From NCBI RefSeq assembly GCF_012911935.1, contig NZ_JAAXLA010000061.1:1-43068 (forward strand): a stretch of 43,068 bases of DNA, in the 5' to 3' direction. A program made the translations under genes and the position numbers. Shown here piece after piece: positions 16,844-24,193 of this stretch (the stretch's first letter is position 1; the number at the start of each line of letters is the position of its first letter). The stretch is from Pseudonocardia acidicola (GTDB taxonomy: Bacteria > Actinomycetota > Actinomycetes > Mycobacteriales > Pseudonocardiaceae). The notes under the pieces are model-generated. The model was given only the letters and a program-made list of their open reading frames with translations. It was not told the DNA's origin and ran no database searches.

Positions 16844-17938
16844 TCAGCTGTTCTCGGGGTCGGGTGCAGGGCCGATGTCGACCACCAGGGCGCCGGTGTG
16901 GTCGCGGGTGACCGGGGCGGCGATGCGCACCCAGTGCGCGGCAACGGCGCGCCAGCCCTCCGCGTGCGGCGGTGGTGCGCACGACGGGCCGACGTCCCCG
17001 AAGGGGGGCTCCACCGGGGCCGGAGGCTCGGGATCGGCCGGGCGCGGGCAGTCGCGCTGGTACGTGGTGACACGCACCGTCACCTCGACGACGATCACGT
17101 CGTCGGAGGTGCGCAGGGTGCGGCCTGGCAGCACCACGTCCGCGCGTTGCCTGCCCGCGCCGGACCAGCCCAGGGTGGCAGCCCTGGGATCGGCGAGGTA
17201 CCGGCACAGCACCTCGGCCCGTTTGGTGGGGTTGTCCTCGTCCCAGGACAGGTAGTCCGCGGCGAACCGCGCCGCGAACGCCGAGGCCTCCGCCTCGCCG
17301 ATCGGCTCCAACGCGGACAGGGATCGCTCCAACAGCGCCCGCGGAGACCGACCCCCGGCACCACTGCGTAGCACCCGCAGCTCACCATCGGCGGGCTCGA
17401 CCCGCCGCAGCGCTCCGGCCCGAGGCGCCGGCGCGGCGTACCCGTTGCGGGGACGATCCGGCCGGGGCCTGGGGCGGGCGCGGTGGCTCGGCGGGATCCA
17501 CAGCTGTGACCCGTCTTCACCCTGGATCCGGGTCCCGGCGTGCATCGCCACCACCGGCTCCGATGCCCCCGGCAGCGGCCCGGGATACGGGCGAGCGGGG
17601 GACGGCTGGGTCGGCGCCACCGCGCCGCGGTCGGGCACCGTCGGCGGGTCCGCCGCGGCGCCCTGGCCCGGGGTATCACGCCCGGGGAGGTACGAGACCG
17701 CCTCTCCCGGCGCGGGCCACGGCGGTGCGGCCGGAGCTGGCGGCGCCGTGCGGTCCTCGGGCACTGCGGCCGGGACGAACGAGGGCACGCCCGCGGTCAG
17801 CAGACCCGGATCCTGCGGCTCCGACCAGTCGGCGGCCTCGTGGGCGGGCACCGACGACGGGGCGTAGCCCGGCGCCACCAGCCACGGCGGCTGCTCCGCG
17901 GCGCCCCGATCAGCGCGGCAGCCGAAGCGCCTACCCAT
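16844..17938 (-). CDS. Conjugal transfer protein, TcpC/VirB8-like C-terminal domain
   Basis: A 364-residue protein. The first ~200 residues are Pro/Ala-rich and low in complexity. Residues 200-364 contain the pattern FAARFAADYLSWDEDNP, TKRAEVLCRYLAD, then beta strands with VVEVTVRVTTYQ and the C-terminal HWVRIAAPV, which resembles the NTF2-like TcpC/VirB8 fold. No clear membrane helix is seen, unlike TcpC, so the match is to the domain type only. The ATG at 17938 overlaps the end of a nine-codon frame with a good ribosome binding site (17,931-17,960). It is the first gene of the operon. Confidence 0.65.
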   Translation of the reverse strand: MGRRFGCRADRGAAEQPPWLVAPGYAPSSVPAHEAADWSEPQDPGLLTAGVPSFVPAAVPEDRTAPPAPAAPPWPAPGEAVSYLPGRDTPGQGAAADPPTVPDRGAVAPTQPSPARPYPGPLPGASEPVVAMHAGTRIQGEDGSQLWIPPSHRARPRPRPDRPRNGYAAPAPRAGALRRVEPADGELRVLRSGAGGRSPRALLERSLSALEPIGEAEASAFAARFAADYLSWDEDNPTKRAEVLCRYLADPRAATLGWSGAGRQRADVVLPGRTLRTSDDVIVVEVTVRVTTYQRDCPRPADPEPPAPVEPPFGDVGPSCAPPPHAEGWRAVAAHWVRIAAPVTRDHTGALVVDIGPAPDPENS

Positions 17939-17960
17939 CAGCGAGGCGGTCCTCGGTCAC
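17931..17960 (-). promoter_or_regulatory. Nine-codon leader frame with strong ribosome binding site
   Basis: GCAGGAGAGAGACC precedes a GTG at 17960 that opens VTEDRLADG and stops at TAG 17933-17931. The ATG of the first transfer gene (17938) lies inside it in another frame and has no good site of its own. Translational coupling is the simplest reading. An alternative is a one-base sequence error joining both frames. Confidence 0.4.
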
Positions 17961-18283
17961 GGTCTCTCTCCTGCCGTCCGTGTCTGCCAGCGGAGCGGCG
18001 GGTCGCACTCCAAGCTGTTTATAGCAGTTGTAGATCAGCGAGTCACTGGGAACTAGCAAAGATGGCGGAGGGTGATCAGGATCCGGGAGGAGCCGAGACT
18101 GCCTGCTCAGGCCGGTGAGGTAGGGCGGCTCTTCAGCCTCTGAGAAGGATCAGGGATCATCCGACCCGGTGACAGCAGTTGCCAACACGTGCATGCTGGT
18201 TGCTGCGGCGGTCATCGCGGGCGAACCTTGGTGAGGTTCGCTCCGCCCGGGGGAGCCGAGCGCACGAGAGACGAGGGCACTGG
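17961..18283. other. Divergent control region of the transfer operon and XRE gene
   Basis: 323 bases without a convincing gene. It must hold the promoters for the leftward transfer operon and the rightward regulator. A promoter-like site for the former is listed separately. For the regulator I see no clear -35/-10 pair. Confidence 0.6.
18018..18046 (-). promoter_or_regulatory. Promoter-like site for the transfer operon
   Basis: On the minus strand GTGACT (18046-18041, four of six to TTGACA) and TATAAA (18023-18018, five of six to TATAAT) are separated by exactly 17 bases. The AT-rich box stands out in otherwise GC-rich DNA and lies 80 bases upstream of the first gene. Confidence 0.5.
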
Positions 18284-18769
18284 ATGGCCGAGCTGGCAGC
18301 AAAGATCGACGCGTTGATCGTGGCGATCGGTGGCCCGAGTTATGACAAGATCGCTCAGGAGATCAAGGCCGACGGCGGGCCGACCGTATCCGGCGCGTAC
18401 CTCTGGCAGCTCCGGACCGGAGCGCGTGACAACCCGACTTTCCATCATCTGCAGGCGTTGTCGACGTACTTCTCGCGAAAGATCGGCATTCCGATCACGC
18501 TGAACTACTTCGATCCCGAAACGCCGGTGGACCAGCCGTGGCGTGACGCCCAGGACGAGGAACGCGTCGCCAGCCTCCAGCGCCAACTCGACGAGGAGCG
18601 CGAACTCAACACCCGCCTCGCCGACAACGGTGTGCGCCGCCTGGCCACTCGCTACGGGGAGATGGGCCCGGCCCTGCAACGCCAGATTCTCGCAATCGTG
18701 GAAACCCTGTCCGAGCAGGAAGCGGCGGAAGGGAAGAAGCCCCGCGGAGAGAGGGACGAGGCCGGCTGA
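18284..18769 (+). CDS. XRE-type helix-turn-helix regulator
   Basis: A 161-residue protein starting MAELAAKIDAL. Residues 18-70 form a helix-turn-helix (SYDKIAQEIK, VSGAYLWQLRTG, NPTFHHLQALSTYF) of the kind seen in actinobacterial XRE proteins that accompany ImmA peptidases. Residues 93-118 are a predicted coiled coil (ERVASLQRQLDEERELN). The start at 18284 is preceded by GACGAGG. It is divergent from the transfer operon and converges on the DUF6545-like gene 13 bases away. It could repress the transfer operon and be inactivated by the ImmA protease next door, as in ICEBs1 ImmR/ImmA; this is inference by analogy. Confidence 0.8.
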   Translation: MAELAAKIDALIVAIGGPSYDKIAQEIKADGGPTVSGAYLWQLRTGARDNPTFHHLQALSTYFSRKIGIPITLNYFDPETPVDQPWRDAQDEERVASLQRQLDEERELNTRLADNGVRRLATRYGEMGPALQRQILAIVETLSEQEAAEGKKPRGERDEAG

Positions 18770-18782
18770 GCCCGAGGTGGGC

Positions 18783-19949
18783 TCACCTGGCCAGCGAGGA
18801 CGAAGACACGGCCGTCGGTCCGCGCTGCGGGCTGCTCGCGAAGGCCCGGCCGAGCCGCACCAGCCAGGCCGTATCGGTCGCCCAGTCATCTGCGCCGCTG
18901 GTCGGGATGGGGTGCGGGTCGGGCAGTGGTCGGCCGGCGCGGTGGGCCTGCAGCGCGGCTCGCACCAGCGCCGCCGCCACCATGATGGAACGGTCCTCGG
19001 CCGATTCCCCGCGCGCCCGGCTCTGCTCCTCGGCCAGCGCGGCAATGGCGCGGTCGTAGAAGGGGCCCAGCAGCACCAGGCCGTCGCGGATCTCCATGCC
19101 CCGCCGGTAAAACAGGCGATGAATCGCCCAACCCGCCCGGAAGGGGACCGTCGGAAACGCCGTACGGAGCGCCCGCCACAACGGCCCAAGAGTCCGATAA
19201 CCGTTGAGCTGTTCCAGCGCAAGCGGAACAGCTCGCACCGTACCGTCCAGCACTGGCAACATCGCTCCGATAAGCAAGAGGACAAAGCTTAGGGCCACGG
19301 TCGTGACAATCGACGGGTACAGAAACTGCACCGAGTCAATACGAGATGGAGCAACGAACGCGACGATGTGAGTGTAAATATCGAGCAGTCCCGCAACGAG
19401 TGAGCCGACCGCAGCCAAACCAACCAAGACCAAGCCCGCCCGGAAGACGGAGTTCTGGAGTCGCCGAATGAGTCGCACTGACCAGTTGATCGTCCGGAAC
19501 GACACCGAGGCGAGATACCCGATGATGGCCATCTGGAACACGAAAGCGGCCAGAAGATGAGCATTCTTCGGCTGCCCAATGGCCGGGCGCACTTCCGGCG
19601 GGGCCAGCAACCAGGCGACGACCCCCACTGCTCCGACCGTTGAGGCCGCCATGACCTCGATCCACAACCGCGGCCGGGGTGCATTCTGCTGGCGTAGAGC
19701 CGTAAGGAAGAAGCAGACCTTCACACAGCCGGCGGCCAAGCCGAGAAGATTCCCCAGCAGTCGCATAAATGCTGTCGTGCCGTTTTGATCCACGACCAAT
19801 GAGTGCTGCACCGCCAGCAGGAAGATGAGTCCGGCGAAGTAGCGCAGGACGACATCATGGGGTGCTTGGGAGACAGCCAGCGCGAGCAGCACCACCCCCA
19901 CCCACAGGGCGACCGCCGAGGCCGCGCTGAGCTGCAGGATCACAGCCAA
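18783..19949 (-). CDS. DUF6545-like (MAB_1171c-type) integral membrane protein
   Basis: A 388-residue protein with about seven membrane helices in the first 250 residues and a cytoplasmic C-terminal region of ~150 residues. The segment YRTLGPLWRALRTAFP followed by RRGMEIRDGL is what I associate with the DUF6545 / MAB_1171c family, often called a putative transporter and often found beside XRE and ImmA genes. Its function is unknown. It overlaps the stop of the ImmA gene by ten bases, so the two are co-translated. Codon use is clearly less GC-rich than in the transfer operon. Confidence 0.72.
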   Translation of the reverse strand: MAVILQLSAASAVALWVGVVLLALAVSQAPHDVVLRYFAGLIFLLAVQHSLVVDQNGTTAFMRLLGNLLGLAAGCVKVCFFLTALRQQNAPRPRLWIEVMAASTVGAVGVVAWLLAPPEVRPAIGQPKNAHLLAAFVFQMAIIGYLASVSFRTINWSVRLIRRLQNSVFRAGLVLVGLAAVGSLVAGLLDIYTHIVAFVAPSRIDSVQFLYPSIVTTVALSFVLLLIGAMLPVLDGTVRAVPLALEQLNGYRTLGPLWRALRTAFPTVPFRAGWAIHRLFYRRGMEIRDGLVLLGPFYDRAIAALAEEQSRARGESAEDRSIMVAAALVRAALQAHRAGRPLPDPHPIPTSGADDWATDTAWLVRLGRAFASSPQRGPTAVSSSSLAR

Positions 19950-20554
19950 CCCCGGCGATAGGACAGCGCCTCATAGAGTCGCTGGGCGTCGCCGAGCTCT
20001 CTCGGGGTCGGCTGCGGCGCGTGTCCCGGCATGACAGCCCACTCCATGAACGTCGTAGCGATCGATTCGACGAGGCGTTCCCGGGAGGAGTCGTAGCAGG
20101 CTCGGCGCAGCATGCGCGGGGGAACCACGCCCTTGAACGGCGGCAAATGCAGGGCGACCGCGGCAATCGCCGCGGCAGCGGCCCCCGCATCGTCCTCCGC
20201 TTCGTTTTGATCCTCGGCGACATAGTCGGGGTCAATATGGCCGCAGATGATGTGCCCCAGCTCATGGAAGATAATATGGAGCTGATGCGACCTGGAGGTG
20301 TTCTTCTGAAATACGATCACATCGTAGTCGCCCCAATCGAACGAGTACCCGAACGCCGAGGTATCGCCCTTGCCGTGGCCGCCGTCCGCTGCGGCCGTCG
20401 AGGAGATCTCCAGTGGCTCCTCGTGCAATATGATTTTCCGACCGCGGTAGTCCCCGATTCGGGTGCAGAGCCGGGCCATGTCCAGCGGCGGTTGGATGTC
20501 CAGATCCCGCAGCAACCGCCGGCACTGCCGTCGCAGGCGGAGCTCGTTCATCAT
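19940..20554 (-). CDS. ImmA/IrrE-family metallopeptidase
   Basis: A 204-residue protein with the zinc motif HELGH (H97, E98, H101) in a hydrophobic helix (HIIFHELGHIICGH) and a downstream acidic region. The family cleaves regulators such as ImmR or DdrO to relieve repression. The start at 20554 is fixed by GGAGGT six bases before an ATGATG pair. The XRE regulator at 18,284 is a plausible substrate and the membrane protein a plausible sensor partner; neither is shown by the sequence. Confidence 0.83.
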   Translation of the reverse strand: MMNELRLRRQCRRLLRDLDIQPPLDMARLCTRIGDYRGRKIILHEEPLEISSTAAADGGHGKGDTSAFGYSFDWGDYDVIVFQKNTSRSHQLHIIFHELGHIICGHIDPDYVAEDQNEAEDDAGAAAAAIAAVALHLPPFKGVVPPRMLRRACYDSSRERLVESIATTFMEWAVMPGHAPQPTPRELGDAQRLYEALSYRRGWL

Positions 20555-20614
20555 GTGTCTACCTCCGGGACAACTAGGACGGCTCATTCGGCGGGCGTGG
20601 CTGCACGGGGTTCC

Positions 20615-20643
20615 ACAGTAGGCTGCAGAAAGCATCCTACTGT
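20615..20643. promoter_or_regulatory. Perfect 8-bp inverted repeat, candidate operator
   Basis: ACAGTAGG (20615-20622) and CCTACTGT (20636-20643) are exact inverted arms with a 13-base spacer, between the divergent ImmA and amidohydrolase genes. Position and symmetry fit an operator for a dimeric regulator. It is unlikely to be a terminator because both flanking genes start here. Confidence 0.5.
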
Positions 20644-20669
20644 CTCTCTACAGGAAGACACCCATTCGA

Positions 20670-21899
20670 GTGAATAAAGAACTGATTGTGACTGCTGGGC
20701 GGGTTCTGGCTGCTCCAGATGGGGCTCCGCTTCACGATGGCGCCGTGCTCGTCGCTACGGACGGCACAATTTCTGCGATTGGCACCCAGGCTGAAGTCGT
20801 GCAGCTCGCGAGTCCGGATGTCGACCGGTGGGACTTTCCGGATAAAACGGTCCTACCGGGTTTGGTGAACTGCCACATCCACCTGGCGTTCGATGCCAGC
20901 GCTGACCCTGCGGCCACGCTGCGCAATACCGATGATGTCGCCCTGCTGGCGGCCATGACCGAGCGCGCCGGGCAGCTCTTGGATGCCGGGATCACCACTG
21001 CGCGCGACCTCGGGGACCGTGGTGGGCTCGCCGCCCAGCTCCGGAACGCGATCGGCGCCGGCACTGCGGCCGGGCCACGGATCCTGACCGCCGGAGCGCC
21101 GCTCACAGTCGTGGGTGGGCACTGCTGGTTCCTCGGTGGCGAGGTCACTGGCGATGCCTCGATCCGGGCCGCAGTCGCCGATCACGCCGCCTATGGGGTC
21201 GACGTGATCAAGGTGATGGTCAGCGGGGGGCACATGACCCCGGGCGGGGCGGCCATGTGGGAACCGCAGTTCGATGCACGGCAGCTCGAGGTCGTAGTGG
21301 ACGCTGCCCGGGAGGTCGGCCTGCCCGTGGCCGCCCACGCCCACGGCACGGACAGCATCATCGCGTGTGTCGAGGCGGGTGTCGACACGATCGAGCACTG
21401 CACCTGGCTGGTCGGACATCCGGCCGAAGGGCGCTACGGAACCCCCGACCACGTCGCCGAGATGATCGCGGCCGCGGGCATCTACGTATGCCCGGCCCGC
21501 AGCAGCAACTGGGAGACGTTCAAGCGACTCGACTCCCTGCTCGATCGGCTGGCCTGGATGGACCGTCACGGCCTCAAGGTGGTGGCCGGCACGGATGCCG
21601 GCGTAACCGGGTCCTTCTTCGATGACTTCGCCCGCTCCCTCGGGCTCTACGCCCGCGCCGGCTGGTCACCGGCTCGGGTCCTGGCCATGGCCACCACTGA
21701 GGCCGCGGCCGCGATCGGGCTCGCCGACTCGATCGGCCAGCTGAAGCCGGGCTTCAGCGCCGATCTGATCGCGGTGGACGGTGACCCGCTGGCCGACCTC
21801 GACGCGCTGGGCCGGGTCCGTTTCGTACTCGCCCGCGGCCGCGTGCATCTGCCACCGGCTGCGTCGGGTAGTCAGCAGCACGCCGCCGCGGGCGGGTAG
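20670..21899 (+). CDS. Metal-dependent amidohydrolase (imidazolonepropionase/prolidase-like)
   Basis: A 409-residue cytoplasmic hydrolase of the amidohydrolase superfamily. Metal ligands are visible: HIH (H69, H71), K181 in VIKVMVSGG, H223/H225 in AAHAHG, H243 in IEHC and D309 in AGTDAG. The lysine bridging two metals and the GGH motifs match the subgroup of imidazolonepropionase-like and Xaa-Pro/Xaa-Arg dipeptidase enzymes, so the substrate is probably a cyclic amide or N-acyl amino acid. The GTG start at 20670 lies 115 bases from the divergent ImmA start. No operon partner on its strand; it may be the left end of the catabolic region. Confidence 0.83.
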   Translation: MNKELIVTAGRVLAAPDGAPLHDGAVLVATDGTISAIGTQAEVVQLASPDVDRWDFPDKTVLPGLVNCHIHLAFDASADPAATLRNTDDVALLAAMTERAGQLLDAGITTARDLGDRGGLAAQLRNAIGAGTAAGPRILTAGAPLTVVGGHCWFLGGEVTGDASIRAAVADHAAYGVDVIKVMVSGGHMTPGGAAMWEPQFDARQLEVVVDAAREVGLPVAAHAHGTDSIIACVEAGVDTIEHCTWLVGHPAEGRYGTPDHVAEMIAAAGIYVCPARSSNWETFKRLDSLLDRLAWMDRHGLKVVAGTDAGVTGSFFDDFARSLGLYARAGWSPARVLAMATTEAAAAIGLADSIGQLKPGFSADLIAVDGDPLADLDALGRVRFVLARGRVHLPPAASGSQQHAAAGG

Positions 21900-22226
21900 G
21901 GTGGAACGATCGGGACAGTCCCTCGTCTAGGGGGAAGCCTGCTGGGCCCCAACCTCGGCTGTTGTCGTCTCCTCGAAGGCGATGACTCCGACCATCGCAC
22001 TCGACGACGCCATCCACGAGCCAGTCGGCAGTGCCGGCCGTGACCCAGCCCGTGACGTCGCACAGCGCATGCTCGGCGTCGCTTGGCGTGCAAGGCGGCG
22101 GAAATCGCGCGGCACAGCGCTTCGAGAACTTTGGAAATCTCCCGGGAGTGGAGCTCGCTGTGCTTGCACGCTGCGCCTCGGACGTGGTCTCGCCGAACTG
22201 CCGAACGCGCCTGCCGCAGACCCCAT
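21900..22226. other. Intergenic region between convergent hydrolase genes
   Basis: 327 bases between the ends of the amidohydrolase and amidase genes. The frames open on both strands have no recognisable content and look like GC-rich noise. A weak hairpin-like TCCCT...AGGGGA at about 21,917-21,933 could help terminate transcription, but there is no T tract. Confidence 0.5.
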
Positions 22227-23699
22227 CTAGGCAGATGAGGCGGTGCGTGTTCCTCGTAGCCCTTCTCCAACCACCGAGATGGGCGGCCAGCGATGCGCCC
22301 ATGGCGCTTCGGCCTCGAGCTGGCCGGCCAACCCGAACAACGTGCGCTCTTCGCCGAGTCCTGCGACCGCCTGAACTCCGATGGGAAGACCATCGGACGT
22401 CCAGTGGAGAGGCAGGGAGATGGCCGGCTGGCCCGTGACATTCTGGAGTTGAGGAAAGGGCGCGAACGACCACATCCGTCGTCGAGTCTCGAATGGGTCT
22501 GCGCCAGGCGCGGTCACGAACGCCCCGATCGGAACGGGAGGCCGCCCGAGGGTCGGTGTCAGCATGACGTCTACATCTTCGTGGAACTGAGCAACTCGCC
22601 GGCTCAATTCCTGCAGATCCTGGACGGCAGTCAGATACTCGCCCCCACTTATCTTCTCTCCGCGCTGGGCCATGAGCCACACCAGCGGTTCGATCTCACG
22701 CTCCGTGGGCTCCCTGCCCTTGAGTCGGGCTGCGTCGCGGACGCTCGCAGCAACAGCAACCGCAAGCATGCGGGTGAAGTTGTCGAACAAGACGTCTTCA
22801 TCGATGGAGGGCCGAGACTCAACCACCCTGTGTCCGAGAGACTCGCAGAGTGTCGCGGCGAGCCGCACCGCAGCGCGACACTCTTCATGCACCGCCTCCC
22901 CTCCATACGTCTGCTCGGTGAACGCGATCTTCAGCGAGCGGTCCAAGCGACCGGTTGCCTCGAGGAATGTCGTCGGCGGATTCTCGAACCAGTACGGCGC
23001 GCCCACGTCTGGACCATGTGTTGCGTCGAGGGCAGCGGCGCTGTCGCGGACGCTACGGCTGACGACGTGCTCTGCGACGAGTCCGCCCCAGACCTGGCCA
23101 TAGCGAGGGCCGACGGGATTGCGGCCACGGCTCGGCTTGAGGCCGACGAGCCCGCAGCAGGAAGCCGGGATTCGAATCGACCCGCCGCCGTCGTTCGCGT
23201 GCGCGAGCGGAACGAGGCCGGCCGCGACCGCCGCGGCAGCTCCACCACTCGAACCGCCCGTCGACAGCTCTGCGTTCCAAGGATTCCGGGTCGCACCGAA
23301 GAGCAAGGGCTCCGTGGCAGGGCCAACAGCCATCTCGGGTAGGTTCGTCTTCCCGAGAGTGATGAGGCCCGCAGCCTTGTATCTCCTGGTCAACTCGGCG
23401 TCCTGGGTCGACACGTTGCCGTCGAGGAACCGGCTGCCTGCCCGATAGGGCTGGCCCGCGTACTCGGCGAGCAAGTCCTTGAGGAGGAAAGGCACGCCGT
23501 GGAACGGCGCTGACGACGTGCCGGCACGTCGCGCGGTCTCCAGCCCTTCGTCGAACATGCGGTGGATGACGGCATTGATCTTCGGGTTCAGCGCCTCGAT
23601 GTTGTCGATCGCCGCCCGAACCATCTCCTCGGGAGTCGCCTCACCTGCACGGACGAGCTCGGCCTGACCAACTGCGTCCAACTCAGGGGCTACCGACAC
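22227..23699 (-). CDS. Amidase signature family hydrolase
   Basis: A 490-residue amidase. The Ser-cisSer-Lys triad is visible: K74 in FLLKDL, S150 in STGGSSGG and nucleophile S174 in DGGGSIRIPA. The length and the C-terminal SLPLHWTSDGLPIGVQ block are typical of the family, which hydrolyses amides to acid and ammonia; the natural substrate is not predictable. The GTG start at 23699 has GGAGGT nine bases upstream; an extension to 23,759 lacks similarity. It faces away from the hydantoinase operon. Confidence 0.88.
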   Translation of the reverse strand: MSVAPELDAVGQAELVRAGEATPEEMVRAAIDNIEALNPKINAVIHRMFDEGLETARRAGTSSAPFHGVPFLLKDLLAEYAGQPYRAGSRFLDGNVSTQDAELTRRYKAAGLITLGKTNLPEMAVGPATEPLLFGATRNPWNAELSTGGSSGGAAAAVAAGLVPLAHANDGGGSIRIPASCCGLVGLKPSRGRNPVGPRYGQVWGGLVAEHVVSRSVRDSAAALDATHGPDVGAPYWFENPPTTFLEATGRLDRSLKIAFTEQTYGGEAVHEECRAAVRLAATLCESLGHRVVESRPSIDEDVLFDNFTRMLAVAVAASVRDAARLKGREPTEREIEPLVWLMAQRGEKISGGEYLTAVQDLQELSRRVAQFHEDVDVMLTPTLGRPPVPIGAFVTAPGADPFETRRRMWSFAPFPQLQNVTGQPAISLPLHWTSDGLPIGVQAVAGLGEERTLFGLAGQLEAEAPWAHRWPPISVVGEGLRGTRTASSA

Positions 23700-23836
23700 G
23701 CCTCGACGACCTCCTCGGGCTTCGTCCTGCCGTTGGCGTCGCGGATGTGACCCCGCCACGTACCGAGGACGCTAGGCGTTCGAGTCCACAGGATCGATGG
23801 GCAGACAGTGAGCAGGTACGCGCCCGAATTCGACAT
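23690..23836 (-). CDS. Possible 48-residue protein coupled to the amidase gene
   Basis: An ATG at 23836 opens a 48-codon frame (MSNSGAYLLTVCP...) that ends in TAG overlapping the amidase start. About 80% of third positions are G or C, and the composition is not the Arg/Ala-rich pattern of noise frames. The frame is open further upstream, so this could also be the tail of a decayed gene. No family recognised and the ribosome binding site is weak. Confidence 0.3.
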   Translation of the reverse strand: MSNSGAYLLTVCPSILWTRTPSVLGTWRGHIRDANGRTKPEEVVEACR

Positions 23837-24193
23837 CTGCTCAATGCGGGTCTCTCGGAGCTGGCTGTGAACCGCGACGGGTGACGCGCAGCGACCCGTG
23901 CTACCGACCCGGCCCGCGCTCGCCTGACCAGGTTGCCGAGCTCACCAGATGTATCGGTCTGCTCCTCGGGTACGAGGCCACGCAGAACAACCCGCGCCCC
24001 AATTCCGTCCACCCTCCGGACAGCAAGTGCACAACCGACTTCCGCCAAGGCTGTGGACCTGCCGCTTGTGACCGGCGGAGCCGACGTCTGTACTGAGTTC
24101 TCCCCGGTCGGTGTGGGCCAGGTCACCGGCGCGCCCGGCCTGGCGCTACGGTCGCCCGCTCACCGGCAGTCGAGCAACCAGGAAGGACACCAA
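23837..24193. other. Divergent upstream region of amidase and hydantoinase operons
   Basis: 357 bases with no convincing gene. It should contain the promoter of the hydantoinase operon and possibly binding sites for the PucR-type regulator. I see no clear consensus promoter. AGGAAGGA at 24,178-24,186 is the ribosome binding site of the hydantoinase A gene. Confidence 0.5.

Noticed and set aside
1..20643. Complete integrative element with att sites and integrase
   Set aside because: No tRNA gene, integrase, excisionase or flanking direct repeat could be found in the window.
21754..22680. Minus-strand open frame between the two hydrolase genes
   Set aside because: Overlaps the ends of both hydrolases, no start with a ribosome binding site and no recognisable domain.
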